From Mycolicibacterium xanthum (GTDB lineage Bacteria; Actinomycetota; Actinomycetes; Mycobacteriales; Mycobacteriaceae), in assembly GCF_019710635.1 (NCBI RefSeq), contig NZ_JAIFZS010000029.1, positions 83,707-147,706 on the forward strand: 64,000 bases of DNA. Reading direction: 5' to 3'. The position numbers were made by a program, and so were the translations under genes. The notes beneath the pieces were generated by a model. That model was not told the DNA's origin. It did not search any database and saw nothing but the letters and a program-made list of their open reading frames with translations. This document shows positions 29,742-39,271 of the stretch, in pieces (within the stretch, counting starts at the first letter, position 1; each line of letters opens with the position of its first letter).

Positions 29742-32090
29742 CTAGGGGCTTTGTGCCCGCGTCCCGGTCCCGTCCCGCTCCGACTCCTGCGCGAGCGTGA
29801 AGTAGCTCTCCTCTTCCTGGACGAAGTGCAGGCGAAGCAGCGCATACAGCCCGTACAGGCACGCCAGCAGGTCGTCGACCTGCTCGGGCTGGATTGCGCC
29901 TTCGGACCGGGCCAGGCCCACATGGGCAGCGATGCGATCGGCGAGACGCTGAATCTCGGCGTGGGTGCGACTCATCGTGGCGGTGGCCTCGCCGCTGCCC
30001 AACGGGCGGGCCAGCGCCGGGTACAGCTCGGTCTCTTCGGCGAGTTCATGAGGCACGATCCGGCCGGTGATCAGGGCCTGCGCGGCGATCAGGGACTCCA
30101 GCGCTCCGGCGTCGGCGCCGCCGTCGACCAGCCGGTCGGCGCTGTCACGAATGATTCCGAGGGTGTCGCGCAACTCGTCGTGCTCGGCGGAAAACCGGTT
30201 CAGCATCTCTTTGGTGCCGGTGGGCAGCGCCAATTCGGTAGCGGGATTACCGCGCAGAGCCCGAAGCGCGTTGAGGATCACCGCGACATCGATGCCCTCC
30301 TGCAACAACGCACCCGCCGCCGGCGGCAACCATCCCAGCGCGGCGACGCCCATCGCCAACAACGACAGCGCCATCCCCACCACGGCGCTCTGCACGGCGA
30401 TACGACGCGACCAGCGGGCCACGTCCATCGCATCGGCCAGGCGGTCCACCCGATCGGTCGTCAGCACCATGTCCGCGGCCTCCGACGACGCACTGGCTCC
30501 CCGGGCGCCCATCGCCACACCGATCGTCGCGGCCGCCAGGGCAGGAGCGTCGTTGATGCCGTCACCCACCATGACGGTGACGGCGTGCTCACACTCGGCC
30601 CGCACCGCGGCGACCTTGTCGGCCGGGCTCTGCTGGGCGAAGACCTCATCCAGTCCCAGCACGGTGGCCACCTCGCGGGCCGGCTCGGGGCGGTCACCGG
30701 TGAGCATCACCAGCCGCTTGACGCCGGCCTCCCGCAGGCGCCGGATGGTGCGGGGGGCGTCCCGGCGCAACGGGTCCCGCAGCAGCACCGCACCGATCCG
30801 CCCGCCGTCGACGCACACCCAGGCGATCGCGGTGCCGTCCAGGCGGGCCCGGTTGATCACGCCACGGGCCCAGGCGCCCGACGTCGCATCGTCGGGCAGC
30901 TTGCCGACCGCGATGCGACGTCCGGCGACGGTGGCGGTGACACCCCGACCGGGTTCTTCGAGCACTTCTGTCGGCACCGACAACGGCAGGCCACGGCCGA
31001 GGGCCTCGGTGACGATGGCCTCGCTGAGCACATGGGGAGAGAGCTGATCGACCGACGCCGCCAAGCGCAGCACCTCGGTGGCATCGCCACCGGGGGCGGC
31101 GACCACGTCGACGACGACCGGGCGCCCCATGGTCAGCGTGCCCGTCTTGTCCATCACCAGGGTCGTGGCCTGCCCGAGGTGTTCCAGCGCGCCGGCGTTG
31201 CGGATGATCACGCCGACCCGCGAGGCGCGTGACAATCCGGAAACGATGGCCACCGGCGCAGCGAGGAGCAACGGGCACGGGGTGGCCACCACCAGCACCG
31301 CCACCGCACGCGTGGCCGATCCGCTCACCGCCCACGCCGCCCCGGCGAGCAGCAGCGCCAGCGGCAGGAACCATGCCGCATAGCGATCGGCCAATCGCAC
31401 GATCGGCGCATTCTCCGCGCCGGCCTGTTGGGCCAGTCGCACGATGCCTGCGTAGGTGCTTTCGTCCGCCGTCGCCGTCGCCCGGATCTCGAAGGCCCCG
31501 CCGGCGTTGACGACACCGCTGCGGACCGGTTCGCCCACTGCCCGCTCCACCTGCAGCGGCTCGCCGGTCAACACGGATTCGTCGAGGACCGCGACCACGT
31601 CGGCGACCCGGCCGTCCACCGGCACCACCTCGCCGGGTCCCACGACCAGCAGGTCGTCGACGGCCACAGCGCCGATCGGGACAACGCTGACCGTGGCACC
31701 GATACGCCGGCGCGCGAAACGGGGGGCCCGCTCGAGCAGGGCCCGCAGATCACCCGAGGCCCGCCGGGTGGCGGCCGCTTCGAGCGCACGGCCGCCGGCC
31801 AGCATCACCGCGATCAACGCGCCGGCCAGGTACTCGTGCACGACGAGGGTGCCCACCAGCGACAGCACCGCGATGACGTCCACCCCGAGCCGCCCCCGGC
31901 GCAGCGCCACCACGACCCACACCACCGCCGGAATCACGGCGAACACCGTCCCCGCGATCCAGCACCAGTCGGCGACCTGCTGCCGGCCGGCCAGCCATGC
32001 GATTCCGCCGCCGGCGAGCGCACCGACCGTGACCACCACCAGAGCGGGTTCGACAAGCGCGCGAATCGGGATCAGCCACCTGGCCGCCAT
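29742..32090 (-). CDS. P1B-type metal ATPase with C-terminal hemerythrin domain
   Basis: About 782 residues from the ATG at 32090. Membrane helices surround a complete ATPase: actuator LTGEP, metal site TPCPLLLAAP, phosphorylation site DKTGTLTMG and hinge GDGINDAPALAAATIG. No N-terminal metal-binding (HMA) domain is seen. The last helix reads LLQEGIDVAVILNALRAL, close to the HEGG-type motif of P1B-4 pumps. From about residue 600 a hemerythrin-like four-helix domain follows, with EHDEL, HELAEETELYP, RTHAEIQRLAD and HFVQEEESY supplying the HHE ligand set. The fusion suggests transport gated or sensed by a di-iron centre (O2, NO or iron). A start further upstream is possible but less likely. The metal is unknown. 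Confidence 0.85.
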   Translation of the reverse strand: MAARWLIPIRALVEPALVVVTVGALAGGGIAWLAGRQQVADWCWIAGTVFAVIPAVVWVVVALRRGRLGVDVIAVLSLVGTLVVHEYLAGALIAVMLAGGRALEAAATRRASGDLRALLERAPRFARRRIGATVSVVPIGAVAVDDLLVVGPGEVVPVDGRVADVVAVLDESVLTGEPLQVERAVGEPVRSGVVNAGGAFEIRATATADESTYAGIVRLAQQAGAENAPIVRLADRYAAWFLPLALLLAGAAWAVSGSATRAVAVLVVATPCPLLLAAPVAIVSGLSRASRVGVIIRNAGALEHLGQATTLVMDKTGTLTMGRPVVVDVVAAPGGDATEVLRLAASVDQLSPHVLSEAIVTEALGRGLPLSVPTEVLEEPGRGVTATVAGRRIAVGKLPDDATSGAWARGVINRARLDGTAIAWVCVDGGRIGAVLLRDPLRRDAPRTIRRLREAGVKRLVMLTGDRPEPAREVATVLGLDEVFAQQSPADKVAAVRAECEHAVTVMVGDGINDAPALAAATIGVAMGARGASASSEAADMVLTTDRVDRLADAMDVARWSRRIAVQSAVVGMALSLLAMGVAALGWLPPAAGALLQEGIDVAVILNALRALRGNPATELALPTGTKEMLNRFSAEHDELRDTLGIIRDSADRLVDGGADAGALESLIAAQALITGRIVPHELAEETELYPALARPLGSGEATATMSRTHAEIQRLADRIAAHVGLARSEGAIQPEQVDDLLACLYGLYALLRLHFVQEEESYFTLAQESERDGTGTRAQSP

Positions 32091-32249
32091 CGCACGCCAA
32101 CCTGTGAACACGACCAATCCTCTCGCACCAGACCGCTGCGTATCAATTGGACTTGTGGGCACCGGGCAGCGGCTAGGGCCGCAATACCCCGATGTGACCA
32201 TTCGATGCCCACGCGCGACAGCAACGACCACGTCTTGCAGCGCCGTCTG

Positions 32250-32939
32250 TCACGGCATCGCCCGCAGAACCGGCCTTGCCTGCCCGGTCCTCTCCAACGC
32301 GGCGAGTGTCTCGGCCGACGGAGTCACCGCGAGCAGGGCCACCACACCGTCGAGCAGCGAGCTGACGTGCACCGCGTAGGACGGCAGCGGCGCCCCGGAC
32401 ACGCGGGCGCGGTGACGGTCGGCGCACGCGTGCACACACATCGCCGACACCTGGTGGATGCGGTCGTCCCGCAGCGGTTGCGGCACGTGGCCGATGAGCG
32501 CGCCCACCCGGTCGACGTAGGCCTGATGCGAGCGCTGGTGCGCCTCGGGCAGTGCGGCCAGCGGGCTCACCGACCACTCGTACCGCAGCACCTGCTCCAA
32601 AAACGGCAGATAAAAACAGGTTTCATCTTCTGCGAGCTCGATCAGGGGTAGCTGGTGCGCCTCGACCACCGCGCGCAGATCGCCGGCGGGCACCCGCGCT
32701 TGCAGGAGTTGCCTGCGGCGGGTCAGCTGCTCCAGCCGGTCCAGCAGGATGGCGCGGACCAGGCCCTCCTTGGAACCGAAGTGGTACTGCACGGCCGACT
32801 TGTTCGCCATACCGGCCTCGGCGCCGATCCGGCGCAGCGGCACCCCGTCGAGGCCGTGACGCGCGAACAGTCGCTCGGCGGTGAGCACGAGTTGTTGCTT
32901 CGCCGAAGGCCCGACCGGGACCGCAGACGACGTGGACAT
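32250..32939 (-). CDS. TetR-family transcriptional regulator
   Basis: A 229-residue regulator. The N-terminal helix-turn-helix reads QLVLTAERLFARHGLDGVPL, RRIGAEAGMANKSAVQYHFG; the rest is a helical ligand-binding domain. It is divergent from the operon at 33015 with only 75 bp between starts, the usual layout for a repressor of the neighbouring catabolic genes and itself. I could not identify a convincing palindromic operator in the gap. Confidence 0.9.
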   Translation of the reverse strand: MSTSSAVPVGPSAKQQLVLTAERLFARHGLDGVPLRRIGAEAGMANKSAVQYHFGSKEGLVRAILLDRLEQLTRRRQLLQARVPAGDLRAVVEAHQLPLIELAEDETCFYLPFLEQVLRYEWSVSPLAALPEAHQRSHQAYVDRVGALIGHVPQPLRDDRIHQVSAMCVHACADRHRARVSGAPLPSYAVHVSSLLDGVVALLAVTPSAETLAALERTGQARPVLRAMP

Positions 32940-33014
32940 GTACCCAGAATTTCACACTGGACGTTTTAAGGCTATCGACTTAGAGTTCAGGCGGACAACT
33001 TCAGAGGGGCAGTC

Positions 33015-33752
33015 ATGAGCACCGAGGCCGAACCCGCCTTCCGCGACGTGATGGATGCCGACCCGCTCACCGCGCAGATCTGGAAGCGCCCGGGGCTGAG
33101 CAGGCGGAACCGCCGGTTCGTCACCCTCACGTGCGTGTGCGCCACCGAGCCCACCGAGGTGATCAACGAACACGTCTACGCGGCCCTGGCCAGTGGCGAC
33201 ATCTCCTACCCGGAGCTGCTCGAGTTCGTGCTGCAATTCGCCGTGTACTGCGGCTGGCCCAGAGGCTCCGAGGCGGAGGTGGCGGTCAAGACCCAGTACG
33301 CCCGGTTGGCCGCCGAGCGCGGCGAGGACATCGCACCGCTTCCCGATCTTCCAGTCGAATCGCTCGGTCCCACCGATCACGAACAACGCCTGGCCGAAGG
33401 GGAGCGCTGCTTTGTCGACATCAGCCTGCTGCCGGCACCCGCGCGGGATTCGCCATACTTCCAGGCCGGCATCCTGGGCTTCGTCTTCGGCCACCTCTGG
33501 CGGCGCCCCGGTCTCGGCCGCCGGGAGCGGCGGTTGATCACCGTCGCCGCGGCGGGTTTGGCCGGCGCGATCGGCCCCATCTACTCCCATGTCGGATCGG
33601 CGCTGCAATCCCACGACATCGGCCGCACCGAGATGAACGAGGCGATCCTGCAGTTCTCGGCATACCACACCTTCGCCAAGGGCAGGGTGCTGCAGAAGGT
33701 CGCCGACGAAACCTGGCAGCGGATATCGCCCGACGACCCGGAAGAAGGCTGA
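33015..33752 (+). CDS. Carboxymuconolactone decarboxylase-family protein (two CMD domains)
   Basis: This 245-residue cytoplasmic protein contains two copies of the CMD/AhpD fold (RRNRRFVTLTCVCATEPTEVINEHV around 35 and RRERRLITVAAAGLAGAIGPIYSHV around 175). The AhpD CxxC redox pair is absent, so a peroxidase-reductase role is unlikely and a lactone- or ring-processing role is more plausible. It is first in a three-gene operon with an SDR and an alpha/beta hydrolase, under the divergent TetR gene. Confidence 0.8.
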   Translation: MSTEAEPAFRDVMDADPLTAQIWKRPGLSRRNRRFVTLTCVCATEPTEVINEHVYAALASGDISYPELLEFVLQFAVYCGWPRGSEAEVAVKTQYARLAAERGEDIAPLPDLPVESLGPTDHEQRLAEGERCFVDISLLPAPARDSPYFQAGILGFVFGHLWRRPGLGRRERRLITVAAAGLAGAIGPIYSHVGSALQSHDIGRTEMNEAILQFSAYHTFAKGRVLQKVADETWQRISPDDPEEG

Positions 33753-33755
33753 ACC

Positions 33756-34574
33756 GTGACGACGATCGACGGCGCCACCGCGCTGATCACCGGCGGTGGC
33801 AGCGGAATCGGCCGAGCCACCGCGCTCTCGCTTTCCGCGCGCGGAGCCCGGATCGTCGTGGCCGAGGTCGACACCGAGCGCGCCGAATCGGTCGCCGCCG
33901 AGATAAGGGAAGCCGGCGGCCAGGCCGAGGCGTTCGTCTGCGACGTCGGTTCGGAGGAAGCCTTCTCCGATCTCGCCGAGTTCGCCAAGGACCGGTTCGG
34001 CGGCGTCGACATCGTCATGAACAACGTCGGGGTGCTGACCTCCGGGCGTCCCGATCACCTGCCCGTCGCCGAGTGGGAACGGATCATCAACATCAACCTG
34101 ATGTCCGTCGTCCGCAGCAATGCGATCTTCCTCCCCCTGCTCATCGCGCAGGGGCACGGCCACATCGTCAACACCGCGTCGTTCGCCGGCCTGTACACCT
34201 ACTCGTTCGACCGGATGCCGTATGCGGCGACCAAGGCGGCGATCGTGCAGATCTCCGAGGGGCTGCGCCTCTACCTCGCCCCGCAGGGCATCGGCGTCAC
34301 CGTCCTGTGTCCCGGCCCCACGCTGACCAACATCGTGTCCACCATGCCGCCGACCTTCGGGCCGCCGGTCCAAACCGGTTATCCCGGTGAGCAGTTCGGC
34401 GTGCTGATGCCCGATGTGGTCGGCGAACAGGTCGCCGAGGCCATCGCCGACGACACCTTCATGGTGTTCACCGACGACCAGGTTCGCGACGTGCTCGTCG
34501 AGCGGGCATCGGACTGGAACGCCTTCATCGCCAAACAAACCGCCAAGATGGTCGAGGCCGCGGCGAAACAATGA
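33756..34574 (+). CDS. Short-chain dehydrogenase/reductase
   Basis: A 272-residue classical SDR from the GTG at 33756. The cofactor motif TGGGSGIGRATA is intact, the structural NNVG is present, Ser sits in VNTASFAG and the catalytic pair is YAATKAA. An Asp after the second strand (VAEVDTERA) suggests NAD preference. It starts three bases after the CMD gene stop and its own stop overlaps the hydrolase start (ATGA). The substrate is unknown; a role with the hydrolase in degradation of an alcohol or ester is inferred. Confidence 0.9.
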   Translation: MTTIDGATALITGGGSGIGRATALSLSARGARIVVAEVDTERAESVAAEIREAGGQAEAFVCDVGSEEAFSDLAEFAKDRFGGVDIVMNNVGVLTSGRPDHLPVAEWERIININLMSVVRSNAIFLPLLIAQGHGHIVNTASFAGLYTYSFDRMPYAATKAAIVQISEGLRLYLAPQGIGVTVLCPGPTLTNIVSTMPPTFGPPVQTGYPGEQFGVLMPDVVGEQVAEAIADDTFMVFTDDQVRDVLVERASDWNAFIAKQTAKMVEAAAKQ

Positions 34575-35527
34575 GCACACCGCCGAGCGTGCACGTCGAC
34601 GTCACCGGGTCGATCCCCCTGGACGGCGAACACCACATCGCGACCTGGGCCTTCCCTCCGCAGGACGCGGCCGACGGTCCCGTGCCACTGCTGTTCTGCC
34701 TGCCCGGCGGCAGCTACACCAAGGCGTACTGGCACCTCGAGGTGCCCGGCCGGCCGGGCTACAGCTTCGCCGAACACCTTGCCGCCCAGGGCATGCTGGT
34801 GATCGCCGTCGACCACATCGGCGTCGGTGAGAGTTCCGGGCACCCACGCGCCGCCGAGCTCACCCCCGACGTCGTGGCGGCCGTCAACGCGGCGGCGCTG
34901 ACCAAGCTGCGCGCCCGCGCGGCCGACGGGAGCCTGCTTCCCGGCCTGCCGCCGTTGCCGATCGGCCCGGTCGTCGGTGTCGGGCACTCCATGGGAGCGA
35001 TGCTGGCGATCTTCCAGCAGTCTCTGCACGAGAGCTTCGACACCGTCGTGTCGCTCGGCTACGGGACGTCGGGTCCCATCGTCACGTTCGGCGACGACAC
35101 CCCGGTCGGCGCACCGACTTTCGAGTCGATCATGGGCCCGGCCCGCTCCGGCGCCTTCGACACGCCGTTCCAGGCGGACCGGACCATGCCCGCGTTGCGC
35201 GAGCATTTCTACGCCGACGACGTCCCCGAGGACGTCATCGCGGCCGACGATCTGACCAGCACCACCCTGCCCGGCGTCACCGGGCCGCTGTCCATCGTCC
35301 CGTTCATCGCGACCGACCACGCCGGCCGAATCCGCTGCCCGGTGTTCGTCGGGTTCGGCGACCGCGACTCGACGCCGTGTCACCGCGACGAGACCAGGCC
35401 GTTCTATTCGTCGCGCGACGTCACCCTCTACGTGCTGCCGAAGTCGGCGCACTGCCACAACTCCGCGGGCACCCGGCACCTGTTGTGGGACCGACTCGCC
35501 GGATGGATCCGGTCACTGCCCGGGTGA
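34571..35527 (+). CDS. Alpha/beta hydrolase
   Basis: A 318-residue hydrolase. The nucleophile elbow GVGHSMGAMLA, an oxyanion-side CLPGGSYTKAYW, an acidic residue in VGFGDRDSTP and the final His in PKSAHCHNSAG give a full catalytic triad. It has no signal peptide. It is translationally coupled to the SDR. The final 13 bp before the arylsulfatase 3' end hold no terminator. Confidence 0.88.
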   Translation: MSTPPSVHVDVTGSIPLDGEHHIATWAFPPQDAADGPVPLLFCLPGGSYTKAYWHLEVPGRPGYSFAEHLAAQGMLVIAVDHIGVGESSGHPRAAELTPDVVAAVNAAALTKLRARAADGSLLPGLPPLPIGPVVGVGHSMGAMLAIFQQSLHESFDTVVSLGYGTSGPIVTFGDDTPVGAPTFESIMGPARSGAFDTPFQADRTMPALREHFYADDVPEDVIAADDLTSTTLPGVTGPLSIVPFIATDHAGRIRCPVFVGFGDRDSTPCHRDETRPFYSSRDVTLYVLPKSAHCHNSAGTRHLLWDRLAGWIRSLPG

Positions 35528-35540
35528 CGGTGCGGGCCGG

Positions 35541-37907
35541 CTACTGGCGCGACATCGCTACCCGCGCCTCGGCCTTCTTGGTCTCCTCGGGATCCTCGTG
35601 CGAGGTCTGCGCCAGACTCACCTTCACGGTGTGGATGGTTCCGGTGAACGGGTACGGGGGCGCATAGCGCGTCGTGATCGCCGACCCGGGATTGCGCCCG
35701 ACCGAGGCGCCGCCGCCGATACCCAGCGCGAGGGGGACGGTGACGTCGAAGTCGGCCTCGCCGACCGGGACGTCGTCGACGAGCAGCTGCGCACGGCCCG
35801 GAGTTCCCTTGCCGTTCATCAGGTCCGGGGCGCCAGTCGGCTCGAACCGGTACTGCAGTGCGTGGCGGCCCGGCGCGATCGGCGTGCTGGAGCCCACGTG
35901 GAGTTCCTTGACGCCGACGTAGTTGTGCACATAGTTCAGCGTGCCGTCCTGGACGAACAGCGTGTACCCGCCGATGCCGCTGCCGTGACAGAACAGCACA
36001 CCCTGGTCGCCCTCGGCGATCTCGGCGTCCACGGTGATCGTGTGCCCGCGGTTGAGGACCTTGGCCGCGACGTTCTCCGGAACCACCTGGGTGTCCGGGA
36101 AGTACACGAACTCGGTGCGGGCCGGCGTGATCTGCGGACGCTCATCGGCGAACCGCATGGTGCCGCGGCTGTCCAGCGGCAGCACGTTGTACTTGCCCGC
36201 CTCGGTGTACCACATCGCGATCATCTCGATCAGCCGCGGCCGTTCGTGCTCGGCGAGGTCGACGGTCTCCGCCGGGTCGACGTCGACGTGGTAGAGCTCC
36301 CAGCAGGTCGCGTCGATTTCCCGCAGCCGCTCGTCGGTGAGCTCCAGCATGCCGAAGCTCACCCCGGCCTCGGTGAACGAGGCGCCGGGGAACGGGCAGA
36401 CCGCGCGCCAACCGTCGTGGTAGAGCGAACGATGGGCGAACATCTCGAAGTACTGGGTGTGGTGTCTGGTGGGGGCGTCGGCGGCATCGAAGGTATGCGC
36501 CATGCTCACCCCTTCGATCGGGGACTGGGTGACCCCGCGCACGGCGGCCGGAGGCTGCAGGTCCAGGGCCTCCAGGACGGTGGGCACCATGTCGATGGCG
36601 TGCGCGTACTGGTGGCGCACTTCGCCCTTCGCGCCGATGCCGGCCGGCCAGTGCACGATGAAGCCGTCGGCCACCCCGCCGCGGTAGGTCTCCCGCTTCC
36701 AGCGCCGGAACGGGGTGTTTCCGGCGAACGTCCATCCCCACGAGTAGTGGTTGAAGTACTGCGGGCCGCCGAGGTCGTCCAGGGCGGCGAGGTTCTGCTG
36801 CAGATCGTCGGGAACGTTGTTGAAGAACTTGTTCTCGTTGACCGAACCGTGCGGGCCGCCCTCGGCGCTGGCGCCGTTGTCGGAGATCAGCATGATCAGC
36901 GTGTTGTCCAGCTGGCCGATGCCCTCGAGGTAGTCGAGCAGACGACCGATCTGGTGATCGGTGAACTCGAAGAACCCGGCGAACACCTCCATCATCCGCG
37001 CGTACAGCCGGCGTTCGTCGGCCGAGAGGTCGTCCCACTGCGCGACGTCGGGGTCGTGCCGGGACAGCACGGCGTCGGCGGGCAGGATGCCGAGTTCCTT
37101 CTGCCGCGCGAACACCTTCTCGCGGTAGGCGTCCCAGCCGTCGTCGAATTTGCCCCGGTACTTGTCCGACCACTCCTTGGCGACCTGGTGCGGGGCGTGG
37201 TTGGCGCCGGTGGCGAAGTACATGAAGAACGGCTTGTCGGGCGCCACCTGCTTGAGGTCCGCGACGAACCCGATGGCCTTGTCGGCGAGATCCTCGGACA
37301 GGTGATAGCCCTCTTCGGGCGTCTTGGGCGGCTCCACCTGATGGTTGTCGAAGACCAGGTCGGGGTAGTACTGGTGGGTGTCGCCGCCGAGGAAGCCGTA
37401 GTAGCGCTCGAAGCCCCGGCCCAGCGGCCACCTGTCGTACGGACCCGCGGCACTGACCTGCTCGGCGGGGGTCAGGTGCCACTTGCCGACGCAGTACGTC
37501 GCGTAGCCGTGCTGAAGCAACATCTCCGACAGAAAGCCGTTCTCGAACGGGATCGCGCCGTTGGACCCGGGATAGCCGGTAGAGCCCTCGGTGATGCACG
37601 CCATCGCGTTGGAGTGATGGTTGCGGCCGGTCAACACGCACGACCGCGTGGGCGAACACAGCGCGGTGGTGTGCATGTTCGTATAGAGCAGGCCGTTGGC
37701 GGCGAGCCGATCGAGGTTGGGTGTGTTGATCGGCGACCCGTAGCAGCCGAACTGGCCGTAACCGGTGTCGTCGAGCACGATGAACAACACGTTGGGCGCG
37801 CCCGGCACAGCCCGCTGAGGTGCCGGCCACGCCGGGTCGGATTCACTGATGGTGCGGCCCATCCGCCCGGGAAACGCGGTTCCGGGGCGGTACTCCGTCA
37901 TGCTCAT
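35541..37907 (-). CDS. Arylsulfatase (type I, formylglycine-dependent)
   Basis: A sulfatase of 788 residues from the ATG at 37907 (GAGGAG ribosome-binding site 8 nt upstream). The N-terminal metal site FIVLDDTGYGQFGCYGS and the activation motif CSPTRSCVLTGR are intact; the Cys is normally converted to formylglycine. Other conserved parts are YCVGKWHLTP, ATGANHAPH and the Asp-Asn site ISDNGAS. The C-terminal 230 residues form a beta-rich extension. No signal peptide is seen, so it is probably cytoplasmic. It would release sulfate from aryl or other sulfate esters. The large open frame on the opposite strand is a shadow. Confidence 0.93.
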   Translation of the reverse strand: MSMTEYRPGTAFPGRMGRTISESDPAWPAPQRAVPGAPNVLFIVLDDTGYGQFGCYGSPINTPNLDRLAANGLLYTNMHTTALCSPTRSCVLTGRNHHSNAMACITEGSTGYPGSNGAIPFENGFLSEMLLQHGYATYCVGKWHLTPAEQVSAAGPYDRWPLGRGFERYYGFLGGDTHQYYPDLVFDNHQVEPPKTPEEGYHLSEDLADKAIGFVADLKQVAPDKPFFMYFATGANHAPHQVAKEWSDKYRGKFDDGWDAYREKVFARQKELGILPADAVLSRHDPDVAQWDDLSADERRLYARMMEVFAGFFEFTDHQIGRLLDYLEGIGQLDNTLIMLISDNGASAEGGPHGSVNENKFFNNVPDDLQQNLAALDDLGGPQYFNHYSWGWTFAGNTPFRRWKRETYRGGVADGFIVHWPAGIGAKGEVRHQYAHAIDMVPTVLEALDLQPPAAVRGVTQSPIEGVSMAHTFDAADAPTRHHTQYFEMFAHRSLYHDGWRAVCPFPGASFTEAGVSFGMLELTDERLREIDATCWELYHVDVDPAETVDLAEHERPRLIEMIAMWYTEAGKYNVLPLDSRGTMRFADERPQITPARTEFVYFPDTQVVPENVAAKVLNRGHTITVDAEIAEGDQGVLFCHGSGIGGYTLFVQDGTLNYVHNYVGVKELHVGSSTPIAPGRHALQYRFEPTGAPDLMNGKGTPGRAQLLVDDVPVGEADFDVTVPLALGIGGGASVGRNPGSAITTRYAPPYPFTGTIHTVKVSLAQTSHEDPEETKKAEARVAMSRQ

Positions 37908-38109
37908 ATCGCTGCTCCTCGTGGCGTACCGACAGATTCGGTCATGCTGACGCCCGACCCGGACGATGACGGTCATCGGGTGAAACCATGGTATTCCCGG
38001 GCACTTTGGCCTCTGCCACCGGCCATACTGGGCAATTGATCGCGACAGCACCGGCCGGCCGCGGGCGCAGTCGCGGATCCCGGTCCGATCGAGGGAAGAG
38101 CCACCTGCG

Positions 38110-38733
38110 ATGTTCCACCCACTTGAGCTGACCACCGACGACGGTGAACTGCTGACCGACCTCGAGTCGATCAACAGATTTCTGGCCTGGCAGCACTCGA
38201 AGGTCTGGCCGCTGGACCTCGGCGATCTGCCGCCTGAGGTTCGCGTTGCGCTGGACACCGAGAACACGACCAGTCGGCAGGCGGAGTTGGTCCTGCGGCA
38301 TTTCCTGCTCCCGCGGGACCGGCTGCTCGGGCTCATCGCCGAGTGCGGTCGTGAGCCGCAGGTTCCCGGTGGCGGTGCGCTGGAAACCCACGTGCTGCCC
38401 CACGACTACGACTATCCGCACCTGTTCGAGATCCACGCCGGTGACCGCATCACCACCTACGACGTCTTTCACTCCAACCGCGCCGAGGACGGCACCGGGG
38501 TCGACGAGATCGTCCAGATGCTGCGCGGACAAGGACTACTGATGCGGCATCGGCTGCCCGACGGTGCCGAATGGAGCCTGCGGATGAGCTGCCCCGGCCC
38601 GGAGCAGGGGTGGTTGTCGACCTACGAGGGAAGCCACCCTCACATCGGCAGCCCCGCCGACGCCGCGGCCGGTTCCAAGTTCCTGGTGCAGGTGATCGGT
38701 CCGCCGATCTGGACGATGGAATACCTCGACTGA
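38110..38733 (+). CDS. Conserved hypothetical protein
   Basis: A 207-residue cytoplasmic protein without membrane segments. It has a mixed alpha/beta composition with a His/Tyr/Asp cluster (HDYDYPHLFEIHAGDRITTY) and a C-terminal GSKFLVQVIGPPIWTMEYLD. It is divergent from the arylsulfatase with a 200-bp gap. I do not recognise the family. Confidence 0.65.
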   Translation: MFHPLELTTDDGELLTDLESINRFLAWQHSKVWPLDLGDLPPEVRVALDTENTTSRQAELVLRHFLLPRDRLLGLIAECGREPQVPGGGALETHVLPHDYDYPHLFEIHAGDRITTYDVFHSNRAEDGTGVDEIVQMLRGQGLLMRHRLPDGAEWSLRMSCPGPEQGWLSTYEGSHPHIGSPADAAAGSKFLVQVIGPPIWTMEYLD

Positions 38734-38764
38734 CGCCGGGTGAGCAGCATGACATCGCCGTCGC

Positions 38765-39133
38765 TCAGGTCGCACGGATCCAGGGTTGGCAGTTCCGCGA
38801 CTCGAAGGCCTGGACGGTCTCATTGATGTTCGCGTACATCGGGCCGATGGACATGTTCGTCGCGACGACATGGTCCTTGTTGTCATCCGGCGTGCTGTAG
38901 GTGAACCACAGGCACATCGAATCCTGAGTCGGCACATCGTTGATCCACACCCCGAACGTCGACGCCGTCCCTGCTGTCCGGTAGAGGCCCGGTGCCACGT
39001 CCTGACCGACGAGGAAGAAACCGTTACCCGGGATCGGGTCCAACGGGCCGGCACCGGCTGGCGGCGCCGACCCGATCACGGCCGCGGTGACAACCAGCCC
39101 GGCTACTGCGTGACGCAGAGGCATGAGGGGCAT
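38765..39133 (-). CDS. Small exported protein
   Basis: A 122-residue protein from the ATG at 39133 with a good GGGAGG ribosome-binding site. A Sec signal peptide (LRHAVAGLVVTAAVIGSAPP, cleavage near AGAG) is followed by a compact mature domain with GNGFFLVGQDVAPGLYRTAG and two Cys residues that could form a disulfide. This resembles small mycobacterial secreted proteins of unknown function. Confidence 0.75.
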   Translation of the reverse strand: MPLMPLRHAVAGLVVTAAVIGSAPPAGAGPLDPIPGNGFFLVGQDVAPGLYRTAGTASTFGVWINDVPTQDSMCLWFTYSTPDDNKDHVVATNMSIGPMYANINETVQAFESRNCQPWIRAT

Positions 39134-39271
39134 GTTTCCTCCCCTGCTGTTCGCGATGCTGCGTATCAGCCTATGCCGCTTTCCCGAACGCAGGCACGGA
39201 TTGCTCGGCAAATGCGCCGAACACTCGACCGCTGCCGAGTACGCTCCAATCGCTGAGAGGTGGTTCGGGTA

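Noticed and set aside
32091..32249. SigF-type promoter before the hemerythrin-fused ATPase
   Set aside because: A GGGGTATT resembling the -10 exists, but no GTTT-type -35 is found at the required distance.
32952..34580. Minus-strand open frame of 542 codons
   Set aside because: It is antisense to the CMD and SDR genes, which show all family motifs and coupled starts.
35598..38039. Plus-strand open frame of 813 codons
   Set aside because: It is antisense to the arylsulfatase; no domain is recognisable.
39134..39271. A CTTGA-type site in front of the H-NOX kinase operon
   Set aside because: I looked for the two half-sites 11 bp apart and did not find them, so the sensor operon itself does not appear to be part of the regulon.
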